In this document: one piece after another, positions 1 through 9,150 of the stretch
How positions within the stretch are numbered: the first letter of the stretch is position 1
Layout: the number at the start of each line of letters is the position of its first letter
NCBI RefSeq assembly: GCF_022790535.1
Contig: NZ_LOHG01000002.1
Coordinates: 149,204-213,203, forward strand
Source of the DNA: Pseudomonas maioricensis
Lineage (GTDB): Bacteria; Pseudomonadota; Gammaproteobacteria; Pseudomonadales; Pseudomonadaceae
DNA: 64,000 nucleotides
Reading direction: 5' to 3'
Translations under genes and position numbers: made by a program
The notes under the pieces: generated by a model
What the model was told of the DNA's origin: nothing
The model's database searches: none
The model's input: only the letters and a program-made list of their open reading frames with translations

Positions 1-1
1 C

Positions 2-661
2 GGCCGCACCGCTACCTTCATGCCTAAGCCTCTGTACGGCGATAACGGTTCGGGTATGCACGTTCACATGTCCATCTCCAAAGACGGCAAGAACACCTTC
101 GCAGGTGAAGGCTATGCCGGCCTGTCCGACACCGCTCTGTACTTCATCGGCGGCATCATCAAGCACGGTAAAGCACTGAACGGCTTCACCAACCCTGCAA
201 CCAACTCCTACAAGCGTCTGGTTCCAGGCTTCGAAGCTCCAGTAATGCTGGCGTACTCGGCTCGTAACCGTTCTGCTTCGATCCGTATTCCTTACGTCAA
301 CAGCCCTAAAGGCCGCCGTATCGAAGCACGCTTCCCGGATCCAGCTGCCAACCCGTACCTGGCTTTCGCAGCACTGCTGATGGCCGGCCTGGACGGCATC
401 CAGAACAAGATCCACCCTGGCGATGCAGCTGACAAAAACCTGTATGACCTGCCGCCTGAAGAGGCTAAAGAGATCCCACAAGTTTGCGGCAGCCTGAAAG
501 AAGCCCTGGAAGAGCTGGACAAAGGTCGTGCGTTCCTGACCAAAGGCGGCGTTTTCAGCGACGACTTCATCGACGCTTACATCGCTCTGAAAAGCGAAGA
601 AGAAATCAAAGTACGCACCTTCGTACACCCACTGGAATACGAGCTGTACTACAGCTGCTAA
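2..661 (+). CDS. glnA: Glutamine synthetase type I, C-terminal part (cut by window edge)
   Basis: This is the last 219 residues of type I glutamine synthetase, the cytoplasmic dodecameric enzyme that makes glutamine from glutamate, ammonia and ATP. The frame is open from base 2, so the gene begins outside the window. Visible family landmarks are the FMPKP and [10 protein letters not shown] stretch near the active site, the NRSASIRIP segment that binds glutamate/ATP, and the R-x-E-x-R-F-P-D block. The adenylylation tyrosine is expected near the NLYDLPPEE region. A strong terminator follows directly. The ntrBC genes lie 2.4 kb downstream, the usual arrangement in Pseudomonas. Promoter and N-terminus are not in view. 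Confidence 0.97.
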   Translation, partial: GRTATFMPKPLYGDNGSGMHVHMSISKDGKNTFAGEGYAGLSDTALYFIGGIIKHGKALNGFTNPATNSYKRLVPGFEAPVMLAYSARNRSASIRIPYVNSPKGRRIEARFPDPAANPYLAFAALLMAGLDGIQNKIHPGDAADKNLYDLPPEEAKEIPQVCGSLKEALEELDKGRAFLTKGGVFSDDFIDAYIALKSEEEIKVRTFVHPLEYELYYSC

Positions 662-668
662 TCCAGTC

Positions 669-720
669 GCGTCAGGCATTCTGACGCACTAAAGAGGCCT
701 CCTTCGGGAGGCCTTTTTTA
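669..720 (+). terminator. Rho-independent terminator of glnA
   Basis: An 8-bp perfect stem (AGGCCTCC at 695-702 with GGAGGCCT at 707-714) closed by a TTCG tetraloop is followed by a T run. A second small hairpin (GCGTCAG at 669-675 with CTGACGC at 681-687) lies just upstream. Confidence 0.95.
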
Positions 721-804
721 TGGGCGGGATTTAATATGCGATATCTATTTGTTGCCACGCACGCCGCCAGCAGGTGCATGCTGTCGCTTCCGGACATCGT
801 AGCG

Positions 805-933
805 GTAGGAGCGAACTTGTTCGCGAACGGCTGCGCAGCAGTCGCAAGTCTGGCGACTCGATTCCAGCAGGTAGACCGAGTCGCGGCCCTTGCTGCCGCT
901 TCGCGCCAGATCGCGAACAAGTTCACTCCTACA
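805..933. repeat. REP/BIME pair, GTAGGAGCGAACTTGTTCGCGA type
   Basis: Two inverted copies of a GTAG-headed REP (805-829 and about 911-933) face each other across about 80 bases. The same class recurs at 57620-57702. It lies between the glnA terminator and the chorismate mutase gene; an ORF that runs through it from 736 is not real coding sequence. Confidence 0.85.
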
Positions 934-984
934 GGGAATGCATTTCAAACTCAGAAGACTGCATTTATTTATCAGGATAAAAAC

Positions 985-1551
985 ATGCCTCACTCGAAGC
1001 ACCTGCTTTTCCTAGGCGCCACTTTGATCAGCCTGACCGCCTGCGCGGGCACACCCGTGACTTCGCCCGCACCCGCACCGCTTGCACCTTTACTGACCAC
1101 GATCAGCGAACGCCTTGCCATCGCGGATCAAGTGGCACTGACCAAATGGGACAGCGGAAAACCGATACAGGACAGCCCTCGCGAAGCACAGGTCATCGCC
1201 GCAGCCGCAAAGCTCGCACCGACCTACAGCCTGGATGCACAGGAAGTCAGCCAATTCCTCGCCGCACAGATTGAAGCGAACAAGCTGGTGCAGTACGCAC
1301 TGCTCGCCAAATGGCACGAAGCGGGTAAGGCGCCAGACACGCCAAGGCCGGATCTGGTCGGACAAATTCGCCCACAGCTGGATCAACTGCAAACGCGATT
1401 GCTGCGCGAATACTCAGCCTTTGCGATGTACCGTCAGGACCCACAATGTCCAAACTGGGTGATTCAACAGTCCCGACTACAAACGAAGGATCCGACTCAT
1501 GACCTGGCGCTTACACGAGCAGTCGGCGAGTTATGCGTGACTGGCAAATGA
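985..1551 (+). CDS. Exported chorismate mutase, AroQ gamma type, putative lipoprotein
   Basis: A 188-aa protein. The first 20 residues form a short signal sequence ending in a lipobox (L17-T-A-C20), so export and lipidation are likely. The mature part has the AroQ-gamma pattern: ERLAIADQVALTKW, then an IQDSPRE segment, then QFLAAQIEANKLVQ, matching the secreted all-helical chorismate mutases that convert chorismate to prephenate. ATG 985 was chosen because upstream in-frame starts lie in a REP and this ATG has an AGGA box about 8 bases ahead and opens the signal peptide. The gene stands alone between glnA and two DUF4124 genes. The family call is good; the role of a periplasmic chorismate mutase in Pseudomonas is unclear. 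Confidence 0.8.
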   Translation: MPHSKHLLFLGATLISLTACAGTPVTSPAPAPLAPLLTTISERLAIADQVALTKWDSGKPIQDSPREAQVIAAAAKLAPTYSLDAQEVSQFLAAQIEANKLVQYALLAKWHEAGKAPDTPRPDLVGQIRPQLDQLQTRLLREYSAFAMYRQDPQCPNWVIQQSRLQTKDPTHDLALTRAVGELCVTGK

Positions 1552-1628
1552 TCATCAACCGCTCAAGCTGATTTATGTTCTATGCTGCGCGCAACCTACC
1601 GCCACCGCAGCCAAGCCATGGAGCCTGC

Positions 1629-2153
1629 ATGCGCCGAAGCCTCATCTGTCTGCTGCTGTTGATCGCGTTGCCCGCAGCGGCGCAGATTTACAAATACACC
1701 GACGCCAACGGTAATGCTGCGTTCAGCAATACACCGCCCGATGGCGTCAAGGCTCAGGTCGTAGAGCTGCCGCCACTCAACAGTGTCGACACTCAGAAAA
1801 TGGCGACTCCCGTAACACCTGCCCAAGAATCGTCGCCTTCAGCACAGCCACAAGTGGCCTACCCGACTTTGGCGCTGACCGACTTGCCCGCCGATGAAGC
1901 ACTGCGCGCCAACAATGGTACGTTCACCGTCGGGGTCGCCATCCAGCCAAGACTGCTACCAGGGCATTTGCTGCAATTACTGGTGGATGGAAATCTCTAT
2001 GGCCAGCCAGGGAATGTGCCGCGCCTGCAAGTCGTCAACATTGATCGCGGCGAACACAGCTTTGCCGTAGTCGTGCTGGATAAAGGCCGCATCATCCAGC
2101 AGAGTCCTACCATCACACTGACGGTGCAGCGCGTTCATGTCGGCAAACCTTAA
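1629..2153 (+). CDS. DUF4124 domain-containing exported protein
   Basis: A 174-aa protein with a signal peptide (residues 1-18, cleavage after Ala-Ala-Ala) followed at once by the DUF4124 signature IYKYTDANGNAAFSNTPP, a short beta-rich module common in Pseudomonas envelope proteins. The C-terminal half (about residues 95-174) resembles an Ig-like fold with LLVDG and RGEHSFAVVVLD segments. Start 1629 was chosen over the ATG at 1575 because it opens the signal peptide and has a GGAG box 6 bases upstream. It overlaps the next gene, a paralogue with the same architecture. This pair is typically found between glnA and ntrBC in Pseudomonas. Function unknown. Confidence 0.85.
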   Translation: MRRSLICLLLLIALPAAAQIYKYTDANGNAAFSNTPPDGVKAQVVELPPLNSVDTQKMATPVTPAQESSPSAQPQVAYPTLALTDLPADEALRANNGTFTVGVAIQPRLLPGHLLQLLVDGNLYGQPGNVPRLQVVNIDRGEHSFAVVVLDKGRIIQQSPTITLTVQRVHVGKP

Positions 2154-2784
2154 ATCACGGACATGGGTCTGCGCGCTTTTGGGCTTACTGATCACACTGC
2201 CTGCTGCGGTGCTGGCAGACGTCTACACCTACACCGACGCGCAGGGGAATAAAGTCTTCACGGACCAGCCTCACAAGAACGCCAAGCGTGTCGAAATTCT
2301 GCCCAGCAACAGCACCAGCGGCTCGCCGCCACCGCGCATCGTGCAAAAAAGTACACCCACCAAAGCCAAGCCCCGCCCGATGTTTCGCTACGACCTGCTT
2401 CGGGTTCTTGTGCCGGAACCTGATGCAACCATACGCAGCACCGAAGGGGATCTGATTGCCACCATCACCAGCGATCCCGCGCTGCAGCCTGGTCATACCT
2501 ATCAGCTTTTGCTTGATGGCAAGCCAGTCGCCCAAGCCGGGCGTAGCCCTGTTGTTCCGCTGAAGAACATCGACAGGGGCACGCATCAGATCGCTGCGCA
2601 GATTCTCGACGAAAATGGGCGAGTGCTGGAAAAGACGCCCAACCAGCCGTTCCACATGCAACGCATTTCACTGGCACAGAAGCGTCTGGCAAACCCCTGC
2701 GAAAACGCCGAGTACGGTGTGCGTCCCGAGTGCCCCCTCAAAGACAAACCCAAAGAAAAAAGCAGCATCCTGCCTTTCTTTTGA
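2137..2784 (+). CDS. DUF4124 domain-containing exported protein (paralogue)
   Basis: A 215-aa protein with the same layout as its upstream neighbour: signal peptide (through about residue 27), DUF4124 signature VYTYTDAQGNKVFTDQP, a linker rich in Pro and Lys, then an Ig-like segment with LLLDGKPVAQ and NIDRGTHQIAAQILDENG. The C-terminus is basic with two cysteines (NPCENAEYGVRPECP), possibly a disulfide. The start lies inside the preceding gene (17-bp overlap), so translation is probably coupled; no strong ribosome binding site is visible. Function unknown. The DUF4124 assignment is firm. Confidence 0.85.
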   Translation: MSANLKSRTWVCALLGLLITLPAAVLADVYTYTDAQGNKVFTDQPHKNAKRVEILPSNSTSGSPPPRIVQKSTPTKAKPRPMFRYDLLRVLVPEPDATIRSTEGDLIATITSDPALQPGHTYQLLLDGKPVAQAGRSPVVPLKNIDRGTHQIAAQILDENGRVLEKTPNQPFHMQRISLAQKRLANPCENAEYGVRPECPLKDKPKEKSSILPFF

Positions 2785-2953
2785 TACAGCACCTCTCCCC
2801 CAAACATCAAAGCCCTATATTGGTGCAAGATATTGCAAGCACGTCGGCCGAGAACCCCATTTTGGTTCGAAAACGCTACCCTTCGATGAACCATTCAAAC
2901 GCACTGTCCAAAAAAAGCCCGGTTTTGCAGTTTAAACGCTTCTTTTCGGAGCC

Positions 2954-2983
2954 TTGGTTTGGTTTTTGCAACTTGGCTATAAC
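2954..2983 (+). promoter_or_regulatory. Possible sigma-70 promoter for ntrBC
   Basis: The 324-base gap 2785-3108 holds no gene. It contains TTGGTT at 2954-2959 and TATAAC at 2978-2983 with an 18-base spacer, about 125 bases before ntrB. A single TTGGTGCA (2819-2826) resembles an NtrC half-site, but no partner half-site is present. Confidence 0.4.
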
Positions 2984-3108
2984 AGCACCCTATCTGCACT
3001 GGATACAAACGTATCAGTGGCGTTACCCACGCTGGAGAAGACCAACCAGCGCCTGTGATTCGAGGCTCACCTGGAATCGCAATGAGCCAAAAGAGGTCAA
3101 AGACTTTA

Positions 3109-4194
3109 ATGACTATCAGCGACGCGCTGCACCGTTTGTTACTCGACAACCTGACCACTGCCACCATTCTGCTCAACGCTGATCTGCGCCTTGAGTACAT
3201 GAACCCGGCAGCGGAAATGCTGCTGGCCATCAGCGGTCAGCGCAGCCATGGGCAATTCATCAGTGAGCTCTTCACTGAGTCTGCGGAAGCCTTGAGCTCT
3301 CTGCGCCAGGCCGTGGAACAAGCGCACCCTTTCACCAAGCGCGAAGCCATGCTCACTGCTTTGACTGGCCAGACACTGACCGTCGATTACGCCGTGACAC
3401 CCATCCTCAGCCAGGGCGAAACCTTGCTGCTGCTAGAGGTCCATCCACGGGACCGCCTGCTGCGCATCACCAAGGAAGAAGCCCAGTTGTCCAAGCAGGA
3501 AACCACCAAGATGTTGGTGCGTGGCCTGGCTCACGAAATAAAGAACCCACTTGGCGGGATTCGCGGCGCAGCGCAACTGCTGGCGCGGGAGCTGCCCGAA
3601 GAAAGTTTGAAGGACTACACCAACGTCATCATTGAGGAAGCCGACCGCCTGAGAAATCTGGTGGACCGCATGCTCGGATCAAACAAGCTGCCATCGCTGG
3701 CCATGACTAACGTGCACGAAGTGCTTGAGCGTGTCTGCAGTCTGGTCGAAGCGGAAAGCCAAGGGTGCATCACTCTGGTGCGCGACTATGATCCAAGTAT
3801 TCCCGATGTATTGATCGACCGTGAACAGATGATTCAGGCCGTGCTCAATATCGTGCGTAATGCGATGCAAGCCATCAGCAGCCAGAACGAGCTTCGCCTG
3901 GGCCGAATTAGCCTGCGTACTCGTGCGATGCGTCAGTTCACGATCGGCCATGTGCGTCACCGGCTGGTCAGCAAAATCGAAATCATCGACAACGGCCCGG
4001 GAATTCCGGCCGAGCTTCAGGAAACCATTTTCTACCCGATGGTCAGTGGCCGCCCCGACGGCACTGGACTCGGTCTTGCGATCACGCAGAACATCATTAG
4101 TCAGCACCAGGGGCTGATCGAGTGTGACAGCCATCCTGGCCATACCACCTTCTCGATCTTCCTGCCGCTGGAACAAGGAGCAGCTTCGACATGA
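3109..4194 (+). CDS. ntrB: Nitrogen regulation sensor histidine kinase NtrB
   Basis: A 361-aa soluble histidine kinase that phosphorylates or dephosphorylates NtrC in response to nitrogen status through PII. An N-terminal PAS-like sensor (residues about 5-125) precedes the H-box HEIKNPLGG with the phospho-accepting His at about residue 142. The N-box (LNIVRNAMQAI), G1 (DNGPGIP) and G2 (GTGLGLAI) motifs of the kinase domain follow. No membrane segment is present. ATG 3109 was chosen because homologues begin with MTISDALHRLLLDN and an AGAGGT box lies 12 bases upstream; an in-frame ATG at 3055 is less likely. It overlaps ntrC by 4 bases (ATGA), a coupled pair. Confidence 0.96.
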   Translation: MTISDALHRLLLDNLTTATILLNADLRLEYMNPAAEMLLAISGQRSHGQFISELFTESAEALSSLRQAVEQAHPFTKREAMLTALTGQTLTVDYAVTPILSQGETLLLLEVHPRDRLLRITKEEAQLSKQETTKMLVRGLAHEIKNPLGGIRGAAQLLARELPEESLKDYTNVIIEEADRLRNLVDRMLGSNKLPSLAMTNVHEVLERVCSLVEAESQGCITLVRDYDPSIPDVLIDREQMIQAVLNIVRNAMQAISSQNELRLGRISLRTRAMRQFTIGHVRHRLVSKIEIIDNGPGIPAELQETIFYPMVSGRPDGTGLGLAITQNIISQHQGLIECDSHPGHTTFSIFLPLEQGAAST

Positions 4195-5627
4195 GCCGTA
4201 GTGAAACTGTCTGGATCGTAGATGACGATCGTTCCATTCGTTGGGTTCTGGAAAAAGCCTTGCAGCAAGAAGGCATGACCACACAAAGCTTCGACAGCGC
4301 CGATGGCGTGATGAGCCGCCTGGCTCGTCAGCAACCGGACGTGATTATCTCTGACATCCGCATGCCGGGTGCCAGTGGCCTGGACCTGTTGGCGCGAATC
4401 CGCGAACAACACCCGCGCCTGCCGGTCATCATCATGACCGCCCATTCAGACCTCGACAGCGCCGTTGCCTCTTATCAGGGCGGCGCTTTCGAATACCTGC
4501 CAAAACCGTTCGACGTCGATGAAGCCGTTTCTCTGGTCAAGCGTGCCAACCTGCACGCTCAGGAACAGCAAGGCATGGACGTTGCGCCGACACTGACCCG
4601 CACCCCTGAAATCATTGGCGAAGCGCCAGCGATGCAGGAAGTGTTTCGTGCCATCGGTCGTCTCAGCCACTCCAATATCACCGTGTTGATCAACGGCGAG
4701 TCGGGCACCGGTAAAGAACTGGTTGCTCACGCCCTGCATCGTCACAGCCCTCGTTCGGCCTCGCCATTCATTGCACTGAACATGGCAGCCATTCCAAAAG
4801 ACTTGATGGAATCTGAACTGTTCGGCCACGAAAAAGGCGCATTCACTGGCGCAGCGAACTTGCGTCGCGGGCGCTTTGAACAAGCGGACGGCGGCACCCT
4901 GTTCCTCGATGAAATCGGCGACATGCCTGCCGACACCCAAACCCGTCTGCTGCGAGTATTGGCTGACGGCGAGTTCTATCGCGTGGGCGGTCACACGCCG
5001 GTCAAAGTCGACGTGCGCATCATTGCGGCGACCCACCAGAATCTTGAAACACTGGTGCAGGCTGGCAAATTTCGGGAAGACTTGTTCCACCGTCTGAACG
5101 TGATTCGCATCCATATCCCGCGCATGTCGGATCGTCGCGAAGACATCCCGACTCTGGCTAAACACTTCCTCAGCCGTGCGGCTCAGGAGCTGGCGGTTGA
5201 ACCGAAACTGCTCAAGGCGGAAACCGAGGAATACCTCAAACACCTGCCTTGGCCAGGTAACGTGCGTCAGCTCGAAAACACCTGCCGTTGGATCACCGTC
5301 ATGGCTTCCGGCCGTGAAGTGCACATCAGCGACCTGCCGCCGGAGCTGCTGAGCCTGCCGCAAGATGCAGCGCCAGTGACCAACTGGGAACAGGCATTGC
5401 GCCAATGGGCCGATCAGGCACTGGCTCGCGGTCAATCCAGCCTTCTGGACAGTGCCGTGCCGACCTTCGAACGCATCATGATCGAAACCGCCCTCAAGCA
5501 TACCGCTGGCCGTCGTCGCGACGCCGCTGTGTTGCTGGGCTGGGGCCGTAACACCTTGACTCGCAAGATCAAGGAGCTGGGCATGAAGATCGATGGTGGT
5601 GACGATGACGAGGGCGATGAAGGCTGA
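4191..5627 (+). CDS. ntrC: Nitrogen regulation response regulator NtrC
   Basis: A 478-aa sigma-54 activator. The receiver domain (1-120) has the acidic pair in VDDDRS and the phospho-acceptor Asp at about 55 (IISDIRMPG). The AAA+ domain (about 140-380) carries Walker A GESGTGKE, an intact GAFTGA sigma-54 contact loop and Walker B LFLDEIGD. The C-terminal Fis-type helix-turn-helix is in [24 protein letters not shown]. It activates glnA and other nitrogen genes when phosphorylated by NtrB, whose gene overlaps it. A terminator follows about 20 bases after the stop. All key residues are present. Confidence 0.97.
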   Translation: MSRSETVWIVDDDRSIRWVLEKALQQEGMTTQSFDSADGVMSRLARQQPDVIISDIRMPGASGLDLLARIREQHPRLPVIIMTAHSDLDSAVASYQGGAFEYLPKPFDVDEAVSLVKRANLHAQEQQGMDVAPTLTRTPEIIGEAPAMQEVFRAIGRLSHSNITVLINGESGTGKELVAHALHRHSPRSASPFIALNMAAIPKDLMESELFGHEKGAFTGAANLRRGRFEQADGGTLFLDEIGDMPADTQTRLLRVLADGEFYRVGGHTPVKVDVRIIAATHQNLETLVQAGKFREDLFHRLNVIRIHIPRMSDRREDIPTLAKHFLSRAAQELAVEPKLLKAETEEYLKHLPWPGNVRQLENTCRWITVMASGREVHISDLPPELLSLPQDAAPVTNWEQALRQWADQALARGQSSLLDSAVPTFERIMIETALKHTAGRRRDAAVLLGWGRNTLTRKIKELGMKIDGGDDDEGDEG

Positions 5628-5647
5628 TCAAGCCTTTCGTTCTCCCG

Positions 5648-5684
5648 AAAGCCCAGCGTTGCGCGAGCAGCTCTGGGCTTTTTG
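5648..5684 (+). terminator. Terminator of ntrBC
   Basis: The stem AAAGCCCAG (5648-5656) pairs with CTGGGCTTT, followed by further T residues; it ends the ntrBC operon. Confidence 0.9.
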
Positions 5685-5779
5685 CATCCACACAACTGGA
5701 TACCGACCCCGATTTGATTCTGCGGGAGCCGAGCTTGCTCGCGATTGCGAGCTCACTGGGCCCCCTCCTAACTGCATTG

Positions 5780-5877
5780 AAACGCATGGCCCTGTAGGAG
5801 CTGCCGAAGGCTGCGAAGCATTCATCCTGGCATACCGCATTCGCAGCCTTCGGCAGCTCCTACAGGGCCATGCGTTT
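5780..5877. repeat. BIME with 38-bp perfect inverted arms
   Basis: Left arm 5780-5817 and right arm 5840-5877 are exact reverse complements over 38 bases with a 22-base spacer. The inner part is the GTAGGAGCTGCCGAAGGCTGCGA REP class found six more times in the window. The outer 13 bases (AAACGCATGGCCC) are not part of that class elsewhere, so here the symmetry extends past the REP. A lone related REP head lies at about 5721-5750. Confidence 0.9.
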
Positions 5878-6030
5878 GCTGTTATGGACACTGGGCGCCC
5901 TCCCACAGGTCAGCATCTGCCAAGCGAACGCCTTTGTTCAGATTTACCGAACAATCATGCCAATTCCCGCCTGTTTATCCCCCGCCCTCAACATGTGAAA
6001 GTAACGACACATTCAGAACGGAGGTGGACC

Positions 6031-6774
6031 ATGACTCAGAATAACCCTCGCAAAGTCGCCATTGTCACCGGAGCCTCACGCGGTATCGGCGCTGAAATCG
6101 CCAAGCGTCTATCAGCCGACGGTTTTGCCGTCGCCGTCAATTACGCCAACAGCGCAACCGAAGCCGAGACGCTGGTCGCCAGCCTCATAGCCGACGGCGG
6201 TCAGGCGATCACCATCAAGGCCGACGTCGCCAGCGCAGCCGATGTGCGCACCCTGTTTGATCTGACCGAGCAACAACTGGGTAAAGTCGATGTGCTGGTG
6301 AACAACGCCGGCATCATGAAAACCATGCCCATCGTCGACACCAGCGACGAACTGTTCGAACAGACTTTCGCCATCAACACACGAGGCACCTTCAACACGC
6401 TACGTGAAGCCGGGGAGCGAATGAACGATGGCGGGCGGATCATCAACTTCTCCAGCTCGGCGCTGGCACTAAACATTCCCGGCTACGCGATCTACAACGC
6501 CACCAAAGCTGCGGTTGAATCATTCACTCATGTGTTCGCCAAGGAACTGCGCGGTCGCAGCATCACCGTCAACGCAGTAGCGCCCGGTCCAGTGGCTACC
6601 GAGCTGTTCCTGAATGGCAAAACTGAAGAACAGATCAAGAACTTCGCAAACATGCCGCCGCTGCAACGCCTGGGTCAGCCAGAAGACATCGCCAATGTCG
6701 TGTCCTTTCTGGCCGGGCCGGAATCAGGCTGGGTCAACGGGCAGATCCTGCGTGCCAACGGTGGGTTGGCGTAG
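6031..6774 (+). CDS. Short-chain dehydrogenase/reductase (SDR)
   Basis: A 247-aa cytoplasmic NAD(P)-dependent oxidoreductase of the classical SDR family. Cofactor-binding TGASRGIG is at residues 13-20, the NNAG motif follows, and catalytic Ser (SSSALAL) and the Y-x-x-x-K pair (YAIYNATK) are present. The C-terminus VNGQILRANGGLA is typical of FabG-like/3-ketoacyl reductase-type SDRs. ATG 6031 has a strong GGAGGTGG box; longer in-frame starts would run through the BIME and ntrC terminator. It is a single-gene unit flanked by REP sequence. The substrate cannot be told from sequence. Confidence 0.9.
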   Translation: MTQNNPRKVAIVTGASRGIGAEIAKRLSADGFAVAVNYANSATEAETLVASLIADGGQAITIKADVASAADVRTLFDLTEQQLGKVDVLVNNAGIMKTMPIVDTSDELFEQTFAINTRGTFNTLREAGERMNDGGRIINFSSSALALNIPGYAIYNATKAAVESFTHVFAKELRGRSITVNAVAPGPVATELFLNGKTEEQIKNFANMPPLQRLGQPEDIANVVSFLAGPESGWVNGQILRANGGLA

Positions 6775-6835
6775 ATCGATGTGAGCCGAGTTGCTAACTC
6801 AAATCCCTGTGGGAGATTCTATGTTGGCCTGCAAA

Positions 6836-7060
6836 CACAAATCCGTGGGAGCGAATTCATTCGCGAAAGGGCAGGTGTATACAGAGCCGTATATGGACTG
6901 AAAAACCGCCTTCACGAATGAAGCCAACCTATGGGCGGGACTTGCCCGGAATGAAAGGTGACGCGGTTTGACTTGCAACCTCGTCCAGACTTATCGCGAG
7001 CAAGCTCGGCTCCCACAGAATCTACGCAAACCTGTGGGACCGAGGTTAGATGGTCCCACT
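6836..7060. repeat. Degenerate REP-like hairpins between SDR gene and betT
   Basis: The 289-base gap 6775-7063 holds no gene. It contains a worn GTGGGAGCGAATTCATTCGCGAA element, a single ATCGCGAGCAAGCTCGGCTCCCACAG-like unit near 6990-7016, and a hairpin (GTGGGACC at 7034-7041 with GGTCCCAC at 7052-7059) just past the betT stop. That hairpin could act as a weak terminator on the minus strand but has no T run. Confidence 0.6.
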
Positions 7061-7063
7061 GAC

Positions 7064-9058
7064 CTACCGCACCAAATGCAGGAACTGCATATGCCGTTCG
7101 TACTGGTCGAGGATGTCGTTGATGACCTGCTCTTTGGTGTAACCCACCAGGTCGTAATCCTGACTGCCCTCGCTCAGGTGCACTTCGGCGCGGTAATAGC
7201 GACGGTTGTTCAACTGCTTGGAACCCATCCCGCCACGCGCAAACGACGGCGTGAAGAAGCCCTTCATCATTACCTGATAAATGAACGGCCGCTCTTCGCC
7301 ATGGCCAATTTCCAGGCTGACGCTGTCGTTAGCCGGATCAGGCTGAGTGATAACGTTCAGACCTTTCTCGGCAAACACCGCCGTAACGTCTTCGATCGCC
7401 GGGCGCACGGTTTGATCCAGGAAGCGGTACACCTCGTCTCGCGACGGATAATGCACGGCCTGGCTCAAGCGCTGACGCCAGCCGCCACGCCGCGCCCCGG
7501 ATGCCGGTGCGAGCGAGTACAACTGCGCGATCTGTCGCTGGGACTCCATGAAGAACGCCTTGTGCAGGCCCCACATCATCAACAGCAGGATCAGCGAGAA
7601 CGGCAACGACGTCAGCACCACCGCTGATTTCAGCGCATCGATGCTGCCAGAGAACAGCAAACCACTGGTCACCAGCGCAGTCGCCACACCCCAGAACACA
7701 CGCAGCCATTTCGGGCCGTCTTCATCAGGGTTACCGCCTTTGGCCGACAGCGTTGAAAGCACGACAGTGCCCGAGTCTGCCGAAGTGACGAAGAACACGA
7801 AGCTGATGAACACCGTCACCGCAATAACGGTTTTGCTCCATGGATAGGTTTCCAGCAGCAAATAAAGCGTGCGTGACGGATCGTCAATGGCCGACTGACC
7901 CAGCGCGACCATGCCATGGTTGAGCACCTGATCAATGGCGCTGTTACCAAAAATAGACATCCACGCCAGGGTGAAGCCCAACGGAATCAGCAGCACCCCG
8001 AACACGAACTCACGGATGGTCCGGCCGCGAGAAATACGCGCAATGAACAGACCTACGAAAGGCGACCAGGCAATCCACCAGGCCCAGTAAAACACCGTCC
8101 AGCCACCCAGCCACTCGCTCGGTTCATCGTAGGCATACACATCAAAACTCTTGGTGGTTATCGCCCCGAGGTAATCACCGATGTTCTGTACCAAGGTGTT
8201 GAGCAGGTGCTGCGTCGGACCAGCAAACAACACAAACAGCAACAGCGCACAGGCCAGCAACATGTTGATGTCCGACATGACACGCACGCCCTTATCGACA
8301 CCTGCGATCGCCACCAGAATCGCCGCGCCCATCATCAGCGTGATCAGCCCGACCTGAATCCATTGGGTATGCGGAATATCAAACAGGTAATCCAGCCCGG
8401 AATTCAGGTGCAAGACCCCAAACCCCATGTCGGCACCCAGGCCGAAAATAGTCGCGATGATGCCGAAGCCATCCACCGCATAACCGATAGGCCCGTTGAT
8501 GCGTTTGCCGATCAGCGGATAAAGCGCCGAGCGCAACGCCAAGGGCAGGTTATGGCGATACGCAAAATACGCCAGCGCCATCCCCACAAACGCAAACACA
8601 CCCCAGCCGTGCAAGCCCCAGTGCAGAAACAGCAACTGCATCGCCTGCCGCGCGGCTTCAGACGTACCCGCTTCGCCTTGTGGCGGCTGCAACAAGTGCG
8701 TCAGGGGTTCCGACACACAGAAGAAGAACAACGTGATGCTGATCCCGGCGGCGAAGAGCATGCCCGCCCAAGACAGATAACTGAATTCGGGTTCGTCGTG
8801 GTCGGCACCGAGCTTGATCTTGCCGTAACCAGACAAGGCGGTGACCACCACGAAGACCAGATAAATCGTCATCGCCAGCATGTAGTACCAGCCGACCGTA
8901 TTGGCCGCCCAGTTCTGCGCTGCCAGCAACCACTGGCCAGCGGCCTCCGGGAAGGAAATGACTGACACACCGAACAGCAAAATAACCGTCGCCGCGAAAT
9001 AAAACACCGGCGGATTCATGCGAACCATACCGCTGGACTGGCTAGCAGGTGCACTCAT
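7064..9058 (-). CDS. betT: BCCT family choline/betaine transporter, BetT type
   Basis: A 664-aa inner-membrane transporter of the betaine-choline-carnitine family, which imports choline or related quaternary amines. The N-terminal 500 residues hold about 12 membrane segments. The BCCT signature region is visible as WTVFYWAWWIAWSPFVGLFIARISRGRT, and GADMGFG lies in the earlier substrate region. The C-terminal soluble tail of about 150 residues is long, as in osmotically regulated BetT proteins. It starts at ATG 9058, with a GAGG box about 10 bases upstream. A perfect palindrome lies about 90-120 bases upstream and is a candidate BetI site, but betIBA genes are not adjacent. Exact substrate is inferred. 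Confidence 0.88.
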   Translation of the reverse strand: MSAPASQSSGMVRMNPPVFYFAATVILLFGVSVISFPEAAGQWLLAAQNWAANTVGWYYMLAMTIYLVFVVVTALSGYGKIKLGADHDEPEFSYLSWAGMLFAAGISITLFFFCVSEPLTHLLQPPQGEAGTSEAARQAMQLLFLHWGLHGWGVFAFVGMALAYFAYRHNLPLALRSALYPLIGKRINGPIGYAVDGFGIIATIFGLGADMGFGVLHLNSGLDYLFDIPHTQWIQVGLITLMMGAAILVAIAGVDKGVRVMSDINMLLACALLLFVLFAGPTQHLLNTLVQNIGDYLGAITTKSFDVYAYDEPSEWLGGWTVFYWAWWIAWSPFVGLFIARISRGRTIREFVFGVLLIPLGFTLAWMSIFGNSAIDQVLNHGMVALGQSAIDDPSRTLYLLLETYPWSKTVIAVTVFISFVFFVTSADSGTVVLSTLSAKGGNPDEDGPKWLRVFWGVATALVTSGLLFSGSIDALKSAVVLTSLPFSLILLLMMWGLHKAFFMESQRQIAQLYSLAPASGARRGGWRQRLSQAVHYPSRDEVYRFLDQTVRPAIEDVTAVFAEKGLNVITQPDPANDSVSLEIGHGEERPFIYQVMMKGFFTPSFARGGMGSKQLNNRRYYRAEVHLSEGSQDYDLVGYTKEQVINDILDQYERHMQFLHLVR

Positions 9059-9150
9059 GAGCCATGCACCTCAAGGTCGTAGGAAAAGACGGCAACAAAC
9101 GGATTAAGCAAAGGTAAGCCTCCTGTTATGAGCGGGCAGCGAACCACCGG

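Noticed and set aside
736..984. N-terminal extension of the chorismate mutase ORF
   Set aside because: It runs through a REP pair and has no ribosome binding site; the ATG at 985 opens a lipoprotein signal.
5593..6030. Long N-terminal extension of the SDR ORF overlapping ntrC
   Set aside because: It would translate the ntrC terminator and a 38-bp inverted repeat; the ATG at 6031 has a strong GGAGGTGG box and gives a standard-length SDR.
7916..8965. 349-codon open frame on the plus strand opposite betT
   Set aside because: Shadow of the betT gene; composition is His/Gln/Arg-rich and it lacks a ribosome binding site.
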